The notes beneath the pieces are model-generated. The model saw only the letters and a program-made list of their open reading frames with translations, ran no database searches and had not been told where the DNA came from. Shown one piece after another: positions 27,172 through 36,000 of a DNA stretch of 64,000 nt; the stretch's first letter is position 1, and every line of letters starts with the position of its first letter. The translations under genes were made by a program, and so were the position numbers. This DNA is from Flavobacteriaceae bacterium (GTDB taxonomy: Bacteria; Bacteroidota; Bacteroidia; Flavobacteriales; Flavobacteriaceae): assembly GCA_024232495.1 (NCBI GenBank), contig JAAEPP010000080.1, positions 1 through 64,000 of the forward strand. Direction: 5' to 3'.

Positions 27172-27202
27172 CAAAAGTAATTGGTAAAAAATATAAGAAC
27201 AA
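27172..27202 (-). promoter_or_regulatory. Predicted promoter of the SCO-DUF420 unit
   Basis: On the minus strand, TTG (27202-27200), a 20-base spacer and TACTTTTG (27179-27172) match the consensus fully. The expected start site falls at about 27167, on the first codon. Confidence 0.65.
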
Positions 27203-27223
27203 TAAATTTAGGTTAAAAAAATA

Positions 27224-27252
27224 TAAAAAAAAACCATTCAAAGAATGAATGG
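27224..27252 (-). terminator. Terminator after oxidase subunit IV
   Basis: On the minus strand, CCATTC (27252-27247) pairs with GAATGG (27239-27234) around a 7-base loop, followed by nine T residues (27233-27225). It separates the cyoE-subunit III-subunit IV unit from the SCO unit. Confidence 0.8.
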
Positions 27253-27280
27253 AGATTTTTAGAATTTTCTAAAGCCCTAT

Positions 27281-27664
27281 CTAAAAATTAAATTTTATAT
27301 AATTTTCTTTATAAACGTCGAAGATATAATCTCCTTCAATTAATAAGATTGCTACCAAATAAATAATTAGAAAAACCGCAGTCCAAACAACTACCCTTCT
27401 TAAACCCATTTTTTCGTCACGCATGTGCATGAAATCCCAAGTAATATAGTAGGCTTTTACTACAGTAAGTATTAAAAAAATCCAGTTGAGATATTTTAAG
27501 GTGAATAACTTATTAGTTGTTAAAAACTCTGGTTTTATAATACCAAGGGCTACTTCAATTATTGTTATTATAGAAAGTAAGGTAAATACTCCCCATATTT
27601 TTGATTGATTAGATTTAAACTTAAGTCTTCCTCTAAATATTGCTAAATTGTGATCTTGTGCCAT
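27281..27664 (-). CDS. Cytochrome c oxidase subunit IV family protein
   Basis: 127 residues with three membrane helices (about 24-45, 58-75 and 92-114) in the arrangement of the prokaryotic subunit IV family. The HMRDEKMGLRR loop is typical of the Bacteroidota members. It lies 17 bases after a subunit III gene and just before a terminator, so it is the last gene of the cyoE-cox3-cox3-cox4 unit. It probably stabilises the oxidase core. Confidence 0.88.
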   Translation of the reverse strand: MAQDHNLAIFRGRLKFKSNQSKIWGVFTLLSIITIIEVALGIIKPEFLTTNKLFTLKYLNWIFLILTVVKAYYITWDFMHMRDEKMGLRRVVVWTAVFLIIYLVAILLIEGDYIFDVYKENYIKFNF

Positions 27665-27681
27665 TTCTTAAATTTTATTCT

Positions 27682-28659
27682 TTATACAAGGTAAAAAACT
27701 GTAAATACAAAAACCCATACTAAATCTACGAAGTGCCAGTACAAACCTACTTTTTCAACCATTTCATAATTTTTTCTTCTTTCATAGGTTCCGATAACTA
27801 CATTAAAGAAAATAATAATATTAAATATTACTCCCGAAAAAACGTGAAACCCGTGAAATCCAGTTATAAAAAAGAAAAAATCTGCAAATAAAGGAGTACC
27901 GTATTCGTTATGCTTTAAGTTAGCACCTTCAACTATACCTATCCCATCATTATTTAATTTTGCTACAGACTCCGCTCTAGTAAGTACAATTCGTTCGCCG
28001 TTTTCATCTAGGTATTGAGTTCTAATTAATAAAGATTCATCTTTTAAAAAACCTTTTGTAACCTCTGCTAAGGTAACACTTGGCAATTCTTTTTCAGACA
28101 AAAACCAAATGCCTTCATTACTGTCTTGTGTGTTTCTTTCCGTATGTATAGGTACTGCAAAATCTCCTAAGGCTACTCTTTTTCCGTCTTCTTTTACAAA
28201 CTGAAGAACTTTTCCTCCTTTAGTTTCTACAGCTCCATAACTACCTTTTATAAAAGTATTCCATTCCCAGGCTTGAGAACCAACAAAAATTAAACCTCCG
28301 ATTATAGTGAGAAAAAGATAAATGATTACTTTATTTTTTTTCAGATGATGTCCAGCATCCACAGCCAGAACCATTGTAACAGAAGAAAATATTAAAATAA
28401 ATGTCATGAATGCCACATAATACATAGGAAAATTACCATGTATAAAAGGTATGTGAGTAAATACTTCGTCAGCTATTGGCCAAGAGTCTATAAATTTAAA
28501 TCTTGAAAAGCCATAAGCGGCAAGAAATCCTGAAAATGTTAAAGCATCAGAAACAATAAAAAACCACATCATCATTTTGCCATAACTGGCATTTAATGGT
28601 TTATTTCCACCGTTCCAAGTTGTATTTTCATTGCTTGGTTTTTCAACTGTCGCGTTCAT
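27682..28659 (-). CDS. Cytochrome c oxidase subunit III (long form)
   Basis: 325 residues with seven membrane helices of the COX3 family (MMMWFFIVSDALTFSGFLAA at the start, HGFHVFSGVIF and YWHFVDLVWVFVFTVFYLV at the end). Between helix 4 and helix 5 lies a hydrophilic insertion of about 110 residues (roughly 135-245) absent from classical subunit III but common in Bacteroidota. It follows a second, shorter subunit III gene by 43 bases. Confidence 0.92.
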   Translation of the reverse strand: MNATVEKPSNENTTWNGGNKPLNASYGKMMMWFFIVSDALTFSGFLAAYGFSRFKFIDSWPIADEVFTHIPFIHGNFPMYYVAFMTFILIFSSVTMVLAVDAGHHLKKNKVIIYLFLTIIGGLIFVGSQAWEWNTFIKGSYGAVETKGGKVLQFVKEDGKRVALGDFAVPIHTERNTQDSNEGIWFLSEKELPSVTLAEVTKGFLKDESLLIRTQYLDENGERIVLTRAESVAKLNNDGIGIVEGANLKHNEYGTPLFADFFFFITGFHGFHVFSGVIFNIIIFFNVVIGTYERRKNYEMVEKVGLYWHFVDLVWVFVFTVFYLV

Positions 28660-28702
28660 ATAATAAATTGATTTTAATAGGGTTCAAAAATACATATATT
28701 TT

Positions 28703-29284
28703 TTATCTAATAAAATAGAAAAATAAAAAGAGGTAAAGCCATAAAACATCAACAAAATGCCAAAAAGTAGCTGCTATCTCAATCCCTACAGTGTTTCCCA
28801 ACGTATACCTTTGTTTATAATGATTATAAATTACAACCAATACTGAAATTAGAGCAGCAACAATATGCGCCAAATGCAATAGTACTACTAAATAAATAAA
28901 TGAAGTGGTAATTGTACTTTCACTTCCAGTAAAAAAATAACCGTAGGAAATAATTTCTGAAAACCCTTTAAATTGATAAATAACAAAAATAACACCAAGA
29001 ATAAATGTGCTAATTAAAAAAATCATTCCTTTATTTCTTTCTTGTGCTATTACATTTTTTTTTGCCAGGTAGAAAGTAAAACTGCTTATGATGATGATCA
29101 CTAAACTAATATAAAATGCTGGTGGTATTTGAAAATCGTTTAACCAATCCGGGCGTTCTTTACTAACAATATAGCCACTTGTTATTCCCAGAAAACTCAT
29201 CGTTAAACTAATCATTCCAAACCAAAGCATCATTTTTTTTGCTCTGTCTAGTTTAAATTTATAATTATCGTTTTTATTTTCCAT
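28703..29284 (-). CDS. Cytochrome c oxidase subunit III (short form)
   Basis: 193 residues with five membrane helices and the C-terminal COX3 signature (LHLAHIVAALISV.. and ATFWHFVDVLWLYLFLFFYFI). It is a shorter paralogue of the next gene, without the insertion. Two subunit III genes side by side are usual for this phylum; whether both enter the same complex is unknown. Confidence 0.9.
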   Translation of the reverse strand: MENKNDNYKFKLDRAKKMMLWFGMISLTMSFLGITSGYIVSKERPDWLNDFQIPPAFYISLVIIIISSFTFYLAKKNVIAQERNKGMIFLISTFILGVIFVIYQFKGFSEIISYGYFFTGSESTITTSFIYLVVLLHLAHIVAALISVLVVIYNHYKQRYTLGNTVGIEIAATFWHFVDVLWLYLFLFFYFIR

Positions 29285-29311
29285 TTGTGGGTCTTATTTA
29301 AAGTGCTATTT

Positions 29312-30205
29312 TTATCTAATAAACTTATCGGCAACGTAAATTATTTGTAATAAAGTTATATAACTAACGCTCACCAACATAAAATGTTTGGCAGCTTTGT
29401 TCGATCTGTATCTGTATAAACGGATTGAAAAGTATAAAAACCCTAAGCCAATTAAGCCTATTAACACCCCAGACAGAGGAGTTAAATATAATTTCCCTGT
29501 AACTCCAAAAACAGGTATTAAGGAGGCTAAAACGGTCCATAAGGTGTATAATACCGCTTGAAGCGCAGTGCTTTTATCCCTTTTACCAGTCGGAAGCATA
29601 AAAAACCCTGCTTTTTCATAATCATCAAACAAAAACCAGGCAATTGCCCAAAAATGAGGGAATTGCCAAAAAAACTGAATCATAAATAAAGTGCCCGGCT
29701 CAATACCAAAATTTCCAGTAGCAGCAACCCATCCTAGCATAAAAGGTATTGCTCCAGGGAATGCGCCTACAAAAACAGATAATGGGGTTTTCGTTTTAAG
29801 CGGAGTGTACAAACTGACATACATAAATATACAAACCGAGCCAAACATAGCAGTGATTGGATTGATAATGTAGAGGGCTATAATTCCAATTATTGTTAAG
29901 CTAATAGCGATTATAAAAGCTAACTGTACAGACATTCTGCCTGAAGGAATCGGTCTGTTTTTAGTACGATCCATTAAGACGTCTAAGTCCTTTTCGATAA
30001 TTTGATTGTAGACATTAGAAGCTCCCACCATGGAGTATCCTCCGATACATAAAAGTATTACCTCGGTAAGACTAACATAGTCAGTTCCTAGCAAGTAGCC
30101 AGCAACAGAGGAAAATAAAACACTTACCGACAACCTTACTTTAGTAATCTCTAGAAAATTATTAAGGAGAGACCCCTTTTTTAATTTTATGTTTATACTT
30201 GACAA
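29312..30205 (-). CDS. cyoE: Heme O synthase (protoheme IX farnesyltransferase)
   Basis: 297 residues with about nine membrane helices and the UbiA-family signature NQIIEKDLDVLMDRTKNRP (Asn67, Asp73, Asp79). It transfers a farnesyl group to heme B as the first step to heme A/O for the oxidase. The start is a TTG at 30205; no ATG or GTG is available nearby, and a full promoter lies 20 bases upstream. It heads the unit that encodes the subunit III and IV genes. Confidence 0.94.
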   Translation of the reverse strand: MSSINIKLKKGSLLNNFLEITKVRLSVSVLFSSVAGYLLGTDYVSLTEVILLCIGGYSMVGASNVYNQIIEKDLDVLMDRTKNRPIPSGRMSVQLAFIIAISLTIIGIIALYIINPITAMFGSVCIFMYVSLYTPLKTKTPLSVFVGAFPGAIPFMLGWVAATGNFGIEPGTLFMIQFFWQFPHFWAIAWFLFDDYEKAGFFMLPTGKRDKSTALQAVLYTLWTVLASLIPVFGVTGKLYLTPLSGVLIGLIGLGFLYFSIRLYRYRSNKAAKHFMLVSVSYITLLQIIYVADKFIR

Positions 30206-30225
30206 GTCTTATTTATTTGATTTTG

Positions 30226-30256
30226 CAAATATAAAACACCTCTCAAAGCTCTACAA
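30226..30256 (-). promoter_or_regulatory. Predicted promoter of the cyoE-cox3-cox4 unit
   Basis: TTG (30256-30254), a 20-base spacer and TATATTTG (30233-30226) on the minus strand match the Bacteroidota consensus exactly. Confidence 0.7.
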
Positions 30257-30298
30257 TAATTTTAAGGTTTTCTTAAATAATAATAAATTGATTTTTAG

Positions 30299-30306
30299 TA
30301 ATTTTG
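30299..30306 (+). promoter_or_regulatory. Possible -7 element of the metallo-beta-lactamase-fold gene
   Basis: TAATTTTG matches TAnnTTTG exactly, 21 bases before the ATG at 30328. No TTG lies at the usual spacing. Confidence 0.38.
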
Positions 30307-30327
30307 ATTAAAATTAAACAACATAAA

Positions 30328-31380
30328 ATGTATAGAAAAACTATAACAATCGCTTTACTTTTATTCTTAAGTTTTAACTCTTTTGCACAACAAGATGGTG
30401 CTAACAAAAAAGAAGAATATTATGCAAAAAAGAAAAAAATGATGGAAACTCCCCCTCCATTTAGTTTAAGTGAAATTGAACAAGCCAATTCAAGTGGGAA
30501 CACGATGCTTATTAATATTCTACCAGGCTTATACTATTTTCAGGGGAATCATAACATGGGAGTATATTTAGTAGAAGATAAATTTACTTTGATTGATACT
30601 CAAGAAGAAGAAAATATGGATCGAAATTTAAATTTAATAAAAAGAATAAATAAAAAAGCTTCCATAAAATACTTAATATCAACCTCGAATGAGTTAAAAG
30701 CTTTAAAGACAGTTGAAGACCTAAAAAAAGATGGAGTCACATTAATCTCGCAAAGATTAACTGAAGAAAATCAGCAAAAAGAAAAACAAGGTGGTGCATC
30801 AGGCTTTAGTGGTTCTTTTAAACCCGATTTTTCTTTTACGGAACAACTTAATCTAAATATTGAAACAAAAACAATTGAAATTGCGTCCATAAGTAATGAA
30901 GGTAATTCATTAGTTTATTTGCCAAATGAAAATGTACTTTTCACAGGAGCTATATATACTCATAAAAAGTACCCATATTTAGATTATAAGAATGGAGTTA
31001 CCCTAGAGTCAATATTAAGTAACATATCAAAAATCGGAGATTTTGTTGATGAAAATACCGTTATAGTTCCAGGAAAAGGAACTTTAGCAAATGTATTAGA
31101 TCTAATAAATTACCGAAAAGTAATGGCTAATGTTACCAAACAACTAATGATTATGATTAAAAATGGTAATACTTTAGAAACTGTTTTAGCCAAGAAAAGT
31201 ATTACCAATAATTTAGACTCTAGAGGGTTTGGAGATGGTTCTGTCACCACTGAAATGTTCCTAACTTCCTTATATGAAGAATTAACCTATCAATTAGGCC
31301 CTGTTGATACTAGAAGTCCTGAAGAAAGAGCTATGGAAAGATTAAAAGAAATGCAAAATAATAAAGAAAAGAAAAACTAA
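30328..31380 (+). CDS. Secreted metallo-beta-lactamase-fold protein lacking the metal site
   Basis: 350 residues from the ATG at 30328, which begins a signal peptide (MYRKTITIALLLFLSFNSFA, cleavage before QQDG); a TTG 24 bases earlier would bury the signal. The core resembles the MBL fold (PGLYYFQGNHNMGVYLVEDK, FTLIDTQEEENMDRNL, KYLISTSNELKALKTVEDL, VLFTGAIYTH, VIVPGKGTLANV). The position that should carry HxHxDH reads STSNELKA, so the zinc ligands are absent and hydrolase activity is unlikely. It is a single-gene unit. Confidence 0.75.
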   Translation: MYRKTITIALLLFLSFNSFAQQDGANKKEEYYAKKKKMMETPPPFSLSEIEQANSSGNTMLINILPGLYYFQGNHNMGVYLVEDKFTLIDTQEEENMDRNLNLIKRINKKASIKYLISTSNELKALKTVEDLKKDGVTLISQRLTEENQQKEKQGGASGFSGSFKPDFSFTEQLNLNIETKTIEIASISNEGNSLVYLPNENVLFTGAIYTHKKYPYLDYKNGVTLESILSNISKIGDFVDENTVIVPGKGTLANVLDLINYRKVMANVTKQLMIMIKNGNTLETVLAKKSITNNLDSRGFGDGSVTTEMFLTSLYEELTYQLGPVDTRSPEERAMERLKEMQNNKEKKN

Positions 31381-31391
31381 TAATTTTTTTT

Positions 31392-31426
31392 AAAAAAAAG
31401 CCCATGGTGTTTCATGGGCTTTTTTT
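31392..31426. terminator. Bidirectional terminator between MBL-fold gene and tonB
   Basis: GCCCATG (31400-31406) pairs with CATGGGC (31413-31419), extended by A7/T7 pairs on the outside. The A-run and T-run allow use by both convergent genes. Confidence 0.88.
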
Positions 31427-31486
31427 GTGGCTTTTTAAAAACCTATACTAATGAGTATATAACTACTTTAAGTTTATAATTATAAT

Positions 31487-32209
31487 TTAGTTCTCTACTT
31501 GAAATAAAATAGGTAAAGAATAGAGTACACCTACAGCTGTTCCTCGTTGTCTTCCTGGCACCATTTTTGGCAAGGCTTTCACAACCTTTACAGCCTCTTG
31601 CTCTAATTTTGGATGAGGAGCTCGCGCTCTAACATTGACTACATCGCCATTTTTATCAATTTTAAACTGAACAGCTATTCGTTGTCTACCCTCCAATCCT
31701 AAATCGCCTGCAAGTTCTGTATTGAATTTCTTCTGAACAAATTTTTGAACTTTTTCAGACATACATTTCTTTTTTTCAGCATTGGATCTCTTTTTCTCAC
31801 ATCCAGGATAAACAGGTACATTTTCAATAACCGCAAATGGAACATCAGCAATTTCTTCTTCAATCGCCTCTTCGATTTCATCAATTTCCATAATCTCTTC
31901 TTCCTGATTCACTTCAGCAGATTCAATTATTGTTTCTTCAATATCTGCTTCATCTTCAATCACCTCAATAACTTCAGGAGCTGGAGGAGGAGGAGGTGGT
32001 GGTGGTGGTGGTATATTCATATCTGTGATAGGAATATCTTCTTCCAAATCATCACCTAGATTAAGCATATCTTGATTTATTTCAGCCTTTTCGTAAGTTT
32101 TATTTTCTATGGCTCTCCATGTAATAAAAAGCATTAATATCATTCCTAATTGGAAAAATATCATGCTCCTACGATTTAGATCTGATTTTGGATTTTTTTT
32201 TGGTTCCAT
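31487..32209 (-). CDS. TonB-family energy transducer
   Basis: 240 residues: a short cytoplasmic tail, one membrane helix (about 16-34), a proline decamer (67-76) followed by a strongly acidic linker, and a C-terminal TonB domain (about 125-240) with the YPGCEKKRSNAEKKKCM Cys pair common in flavobacterial TonB proteins. It would pass energy from ExbB/ExbD to TonB-dependent outer-membrane receptors; no exbBD genes are in the window. It is the last gene of the ruvA-sprA-gcvH-vanZ run. Confidence 0.9.
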   Translation of the reverse strand: MEPKKNPKSDLNRRSMIFFQLGMILMLFITWRAIENKTYEKAEINQDMLNLGDDLEEDIPITDMNIPPPPPPPPPPAPEVIEVIEDEADIEETIIESAEVNQEEEIMEIDEIEEAIEEEIADVPFAVIENVPVYPGCEKKRSNAEKKKCMSEKVQKFVQKKFNTELAGDLGLEGRQRIAVQFKIDKNGDVVNVRARAPHPKLEQEAVKVVKALPKMVPGRQRGTAVGVLYSLPILFQVEN

Positions 32210-32265
32210 AAGGGTTTATTTAACTAGTTGCTAAAATATATAATTTCTTGAGTATATAAAAAAAT

Positions 32266-32667
32266 TCAAGATGTAATTCTGTTTTTATAATTTCTAAAAA
32301 ATAACAGCCCTAAACTAGCACCAAGTAAATCGGCTATTACATCTAGAACTTCTGCTCCTCTTGACGACACATAGAGTTCTTGAATTACTTCAATTAGTAT
32401 GCCATAAAACAAACTGGCTATAAGAATAAATAATAAAACTATTGGTTTTGTGTCATTTAAAATACTATTGACGTACAATAACCATAAAAAGGTCAAAACC
32501 AAAAATATAGACACATGAACTAGTTTATCAATTGGGATGAAAGTATCAAATAGTTTTGGAATCTCTTTGGTAGGCAGCAAAAAAAGTATACTTATAAATA
32601 CAGAATAAAGGATACAAACAACAAGCAATTGTTTACTCTCCAATAAGCTCTTTATAGGATTCTGCAT
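32266..32667 (-). CDS. VanZ-family membrane protein
   Basis: 133 residues with four membrane helices and the VanZ-family pattern ([20 protein letters not shown] and the [19 protein letters not shown] segment). VanZ itself gives low teicoplanin resistance, but chromosomal family members are common and mostly uncharacterised. The start overlaps the end of gcvH by 35 bases, so translation is probably coupled. Confidence 0.85.
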   Translation of the reverse strand: MQNPIKSLLESKQLLVVCILYSVFISILFLLPTKEIPKLFDTFIPIDKLVHVSIFLVLTFLWLLYVNSILNDTKPIVLLFILIASLFYGILIEVIQELYVSSRGAEVLDVIADLLGASLGLLFFRNYKNRITS

Positions 32668-33016
32668 CTAATAGTTGATTAATTTCTTCCTGATTTGATA
32701 TTTTAATTTTTATCATCCAACCTTCGCCATATGCGTCAGAATTTACTTTTTCAGGTTCTGATTCTAGACTTTCATTGAACTCAATTACTTCTCCAGATAA
32801 AGGAATAAATAAATCAGAGACTGTCTTTACGGCTTCCACTGTTCCAAAAACCTCATCTTTATTTAAAGTTTCATCTAAAGTCTCTACTTCAACATAAACG
32901 ATATCTCCTAATTCACTTTGCGCAAAATCAGTTATTCCTACCGTAGCTATGTCGCCATCAACATTAATCCATTCATGGTCTTTTGTGTATTTTAAATTTG
33001 AAGGTGTATTCATCAT
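32633..33016 (-). CDS. gcvH: Glycine cleavage system H protein
   Basis: 127 residues with the lipoyl-attachment segment [14 protein letters not shown] (Lys64) and the N-terminal YTKDHEWI pattern. The H protein carries the aminomethyl group between the P, T and L components of glycine cleavage, and acts in lipoyl relay in some bacteria. The gcvP and gcvT genes are not in the window. The second Met codon could also be the start. It lies 18 bases after sprA. Confidence 0.95.
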   Translation of the reverse strand: MMNTPSNLKYTKDHEWINVDGDIATVGITDFAQSELGDIVYVEVETLDETLNKDEVFGTVEAVKTVSDLFIPLSGEVIEFNESLESEPEKVNSDAYGEGWMIKIKISNQEEINQLLDAESYKELIGE

Positions 33017-33034
33017 AAATAATATAGGTTTTTA

Positions 33035-36000
33035 TTAATTTCCAAAGTTATATCGCAAGGTAAACCCTCCTCTTATAGTAGTTTGTGGAAAAGCTGTTGA
33101 AATTGCATATTCCGAAAAAGAATGATCATAATAAAACAGTGCTGTTAAATTTTTACTCAACGCATAATCAACGGTTAATTGCGCTCCATAAATTGTTTGA
33201 CCAGCTGTAGTTTGATTATTTGCAATATCAAGGTATCTAATAATTGTTTTATTATCTCTTCTAGATAAATCTAACTTAAAATTTAAATCACTTTTAAGTA
33301 TTTGTTTCTTTCCGCCAAAATTTGTGCCAATCCTTAAATCTTTTATCCGGTATCCCGCTCCAATTACTATTTCATTCCCTTGAATTTCTGTCAACAAATT
33401 ATTTGCAAAACTTAATGACAATGCTCTGTCTTTTTTTAGTTCAAATAAAATGTTTATTGAATTTTTCATTTCAAAATCAATTCTAATTAGTGGGGAAAAT
33501 TGTTCTACTAAATTAACGTTTGTTAAAAGTGTTTTACTTTTAAAATTTCCTGACTGATCAGTATCCTGAGGATTATTGATATCAAAATCTAAATTGGTTC
33601 TAAATTGATTGACTGTATAGCCTGATCGATAACCGTGTTGCAATGAAAAACGTTTAAAGTACTTTTTAAACCAAGGAAATTTCATCAAGCCTGTATATTT
33701 TAAATCCCAATTTGGGATTGGAATATCTCTGAAAATACTTGTACTTTCTTTCTCAGGACTACTCCCTTTATAAGCTGACAAGAACGCTGGCAATAAAACA
33801 TCTTGGCTAGTTTTTCCAAAACCAACTGGATATCCGGTTTCAGGGTCTACTGGATACGTAGTAGTACCATAATACTCTTCAGCTAATCTTTTAGCTATTG
33901 TTAAACGATTGCTTCTAAAATCTTCAAATGGTTGAGAGGTAGTTTCATCACTAGTTGAAAACGCAGTCTTAATCAAGATAGTAGAAATATTGAAGTTACC
34001 AAAAACATTGGGAGTCAATGAACGATATAAATCGTTTTCAACTATATAATTTTCAGCATAATTCTCTGAATAAATTCTGCTAGCTGTTAAATCAATTTTT
34101 AAATCTTGAACAGGAATAAGGTTTGCTTGAAAATCTAATTGAGTAGACTCTACTTCAGTATATTGCTCGTTAAATTCAGGGTATAATGTTAACCATCCAT
34201 TTCTAGCTGCTAAGTCTCTGATCTCTGCTTGACTTCCAAAAGTGAAGCCTGCAGTTGGTTTAAATGTACCTGCAAGACCAACAGTAGGGGTATATCCCGG
34301 TAGAAATATTCCATTATTTTCTTGATAGTTAAACTGTACTTTTTTTACCATCGTAACTAAATCTATCAATACATTCATAGACTTTTCTCCAGTTGTGAGA
34401 GAAGTTGAGAACTCTGGTCCACCATTACCTCTTGTGTCTCCAGATTGATTTGCTACTCCTTTTTTTGAATTTTTATTTTGTTGGTTATCATCCTTCCCAG
34501 ATTTTCCAAAAGATTTATCTCTATCACCTCTAGAGCTACTTTCTGTATCCTTTGAATTGGTTCCGGGCGGAACAATTTTTTTACTTTTCTTTCTTTTTAT
34601 AAGCCCAACGTATTTATAAAGAGTCTTCATATCTAAACTCGAATTGATACGGTGAGTTTGAGCATTTTGAACTGAGTTCCCTAGATTGTAGGACTGAGTA
34701 GTTCCATCTTCGTTAAGGATGGGTATATCTAAGAATAAATCACTACTTTTTTGCCATTGAAAATCTCCTGTATACGAGTATGTGGCTCTAATAAATTTCA
34801 AAAATGGCACTTTATTAAAGGGGATGTCGTAATTCAGCTGAAGTGATTGAAAATGTTGATTTGGATCACCAATATCAAAAAACCCATCCCAGACTCCAAT
34901 GGTGTTATCTGTATTTCCAAAAACATCTATATAATTCTTAACAGTACGGTTGTTGGTAGACGAAAAATTAAACCTTAAAGATTTTGTTAGGTTATAATTA
35001 ATCGTATACTGCCAGTCAAATAAGAAATTTCTTTGATATAGAGTGGGAACACCAATACTCCCTTCAGGTAGGTTTAACTCTCTAAACTTTTGTTCAGTAT
35101 ATTGTCTATTATAGTTAGAGCCCACTGATATATTTGTAGGTAGATAATTGAAATTAAAATCTTTTAATAATTTCCAATATTTACTTCTAAATATAGAGTC
35201 ATTCTTTTTAAATGGCTCTACAGGTTTTGGTCGAAAGTTATAGTTATAAGTCCCGCCTAATAATACACTTTGTTCTTTAGATTGTTTTACTTCAAAACTT
35301 CTATGATCTACTTGATTGTAGGAATAAGAAAAGGTGAAATTTTCGATATCATAAACTTTTGGCTTGGAATTACCTACCTTATTTTTTCGAACTCCAATAA
35401 AATTGATACTTTGCCTTTTGGTATATTCCTCTGACTGCTCTTGAATTTCTTGGCGCCTTTGAGAATCTTGTTGATTATCAAGTCTTGTTTGAAGTTCTAT
35501 ATCCTGATATTCTTCGTCGTATTTTGGGGTTATTAGTTCTTCTGAACGACCATAATTAAATGGCAACTGAATTCCCCATTTTTGAGGTAACAGCTGTCCT
35601 AAATTAAAGTTTGTAACCAAACCATACTCTTGAACGTCTTCTAAACTTCTTTGATTTGGACCCTGTTCAATTGAGCCAAACCCAACAGTACTTTTACTAC
35701 CAGACGCACTTACAGTTGCAAAATCTGCTAAATTGACATCCATACTAGCTATAGCAGCCCAACCCCCTTGATTGTCTAACTCTGTCATTCTTAACTCATT
35801 AAACCATGTTTCACCACAAATTTCACTGGTGGTATTATTACGAACACCAATCATTATAGTTCTTACATTACCAAAACTTGGATTACCTTTTATTCCTATT
35901 CTTAACTCATTTTCAGGACCAGAAAAGTTCGGATCTAATTCAGATTGCAAATAAAATGAAGTTTCATTTGGAATATTATTTTGATCCCCTAAAGCCAGTG

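Noticed and set aside
31745..32059. Open frame of 104 codons on the plus strand
   Set aside because: It is antisense to tonB, with a Trp/Arg run reflecting the proline codons; no start signal or family pattern.
32266..32667. Interpretation as a glycopeptide-resistance gene
   Set aside because: VanZ-family proteins are widespread membrane proteins; no vanHAX-type genes are present.
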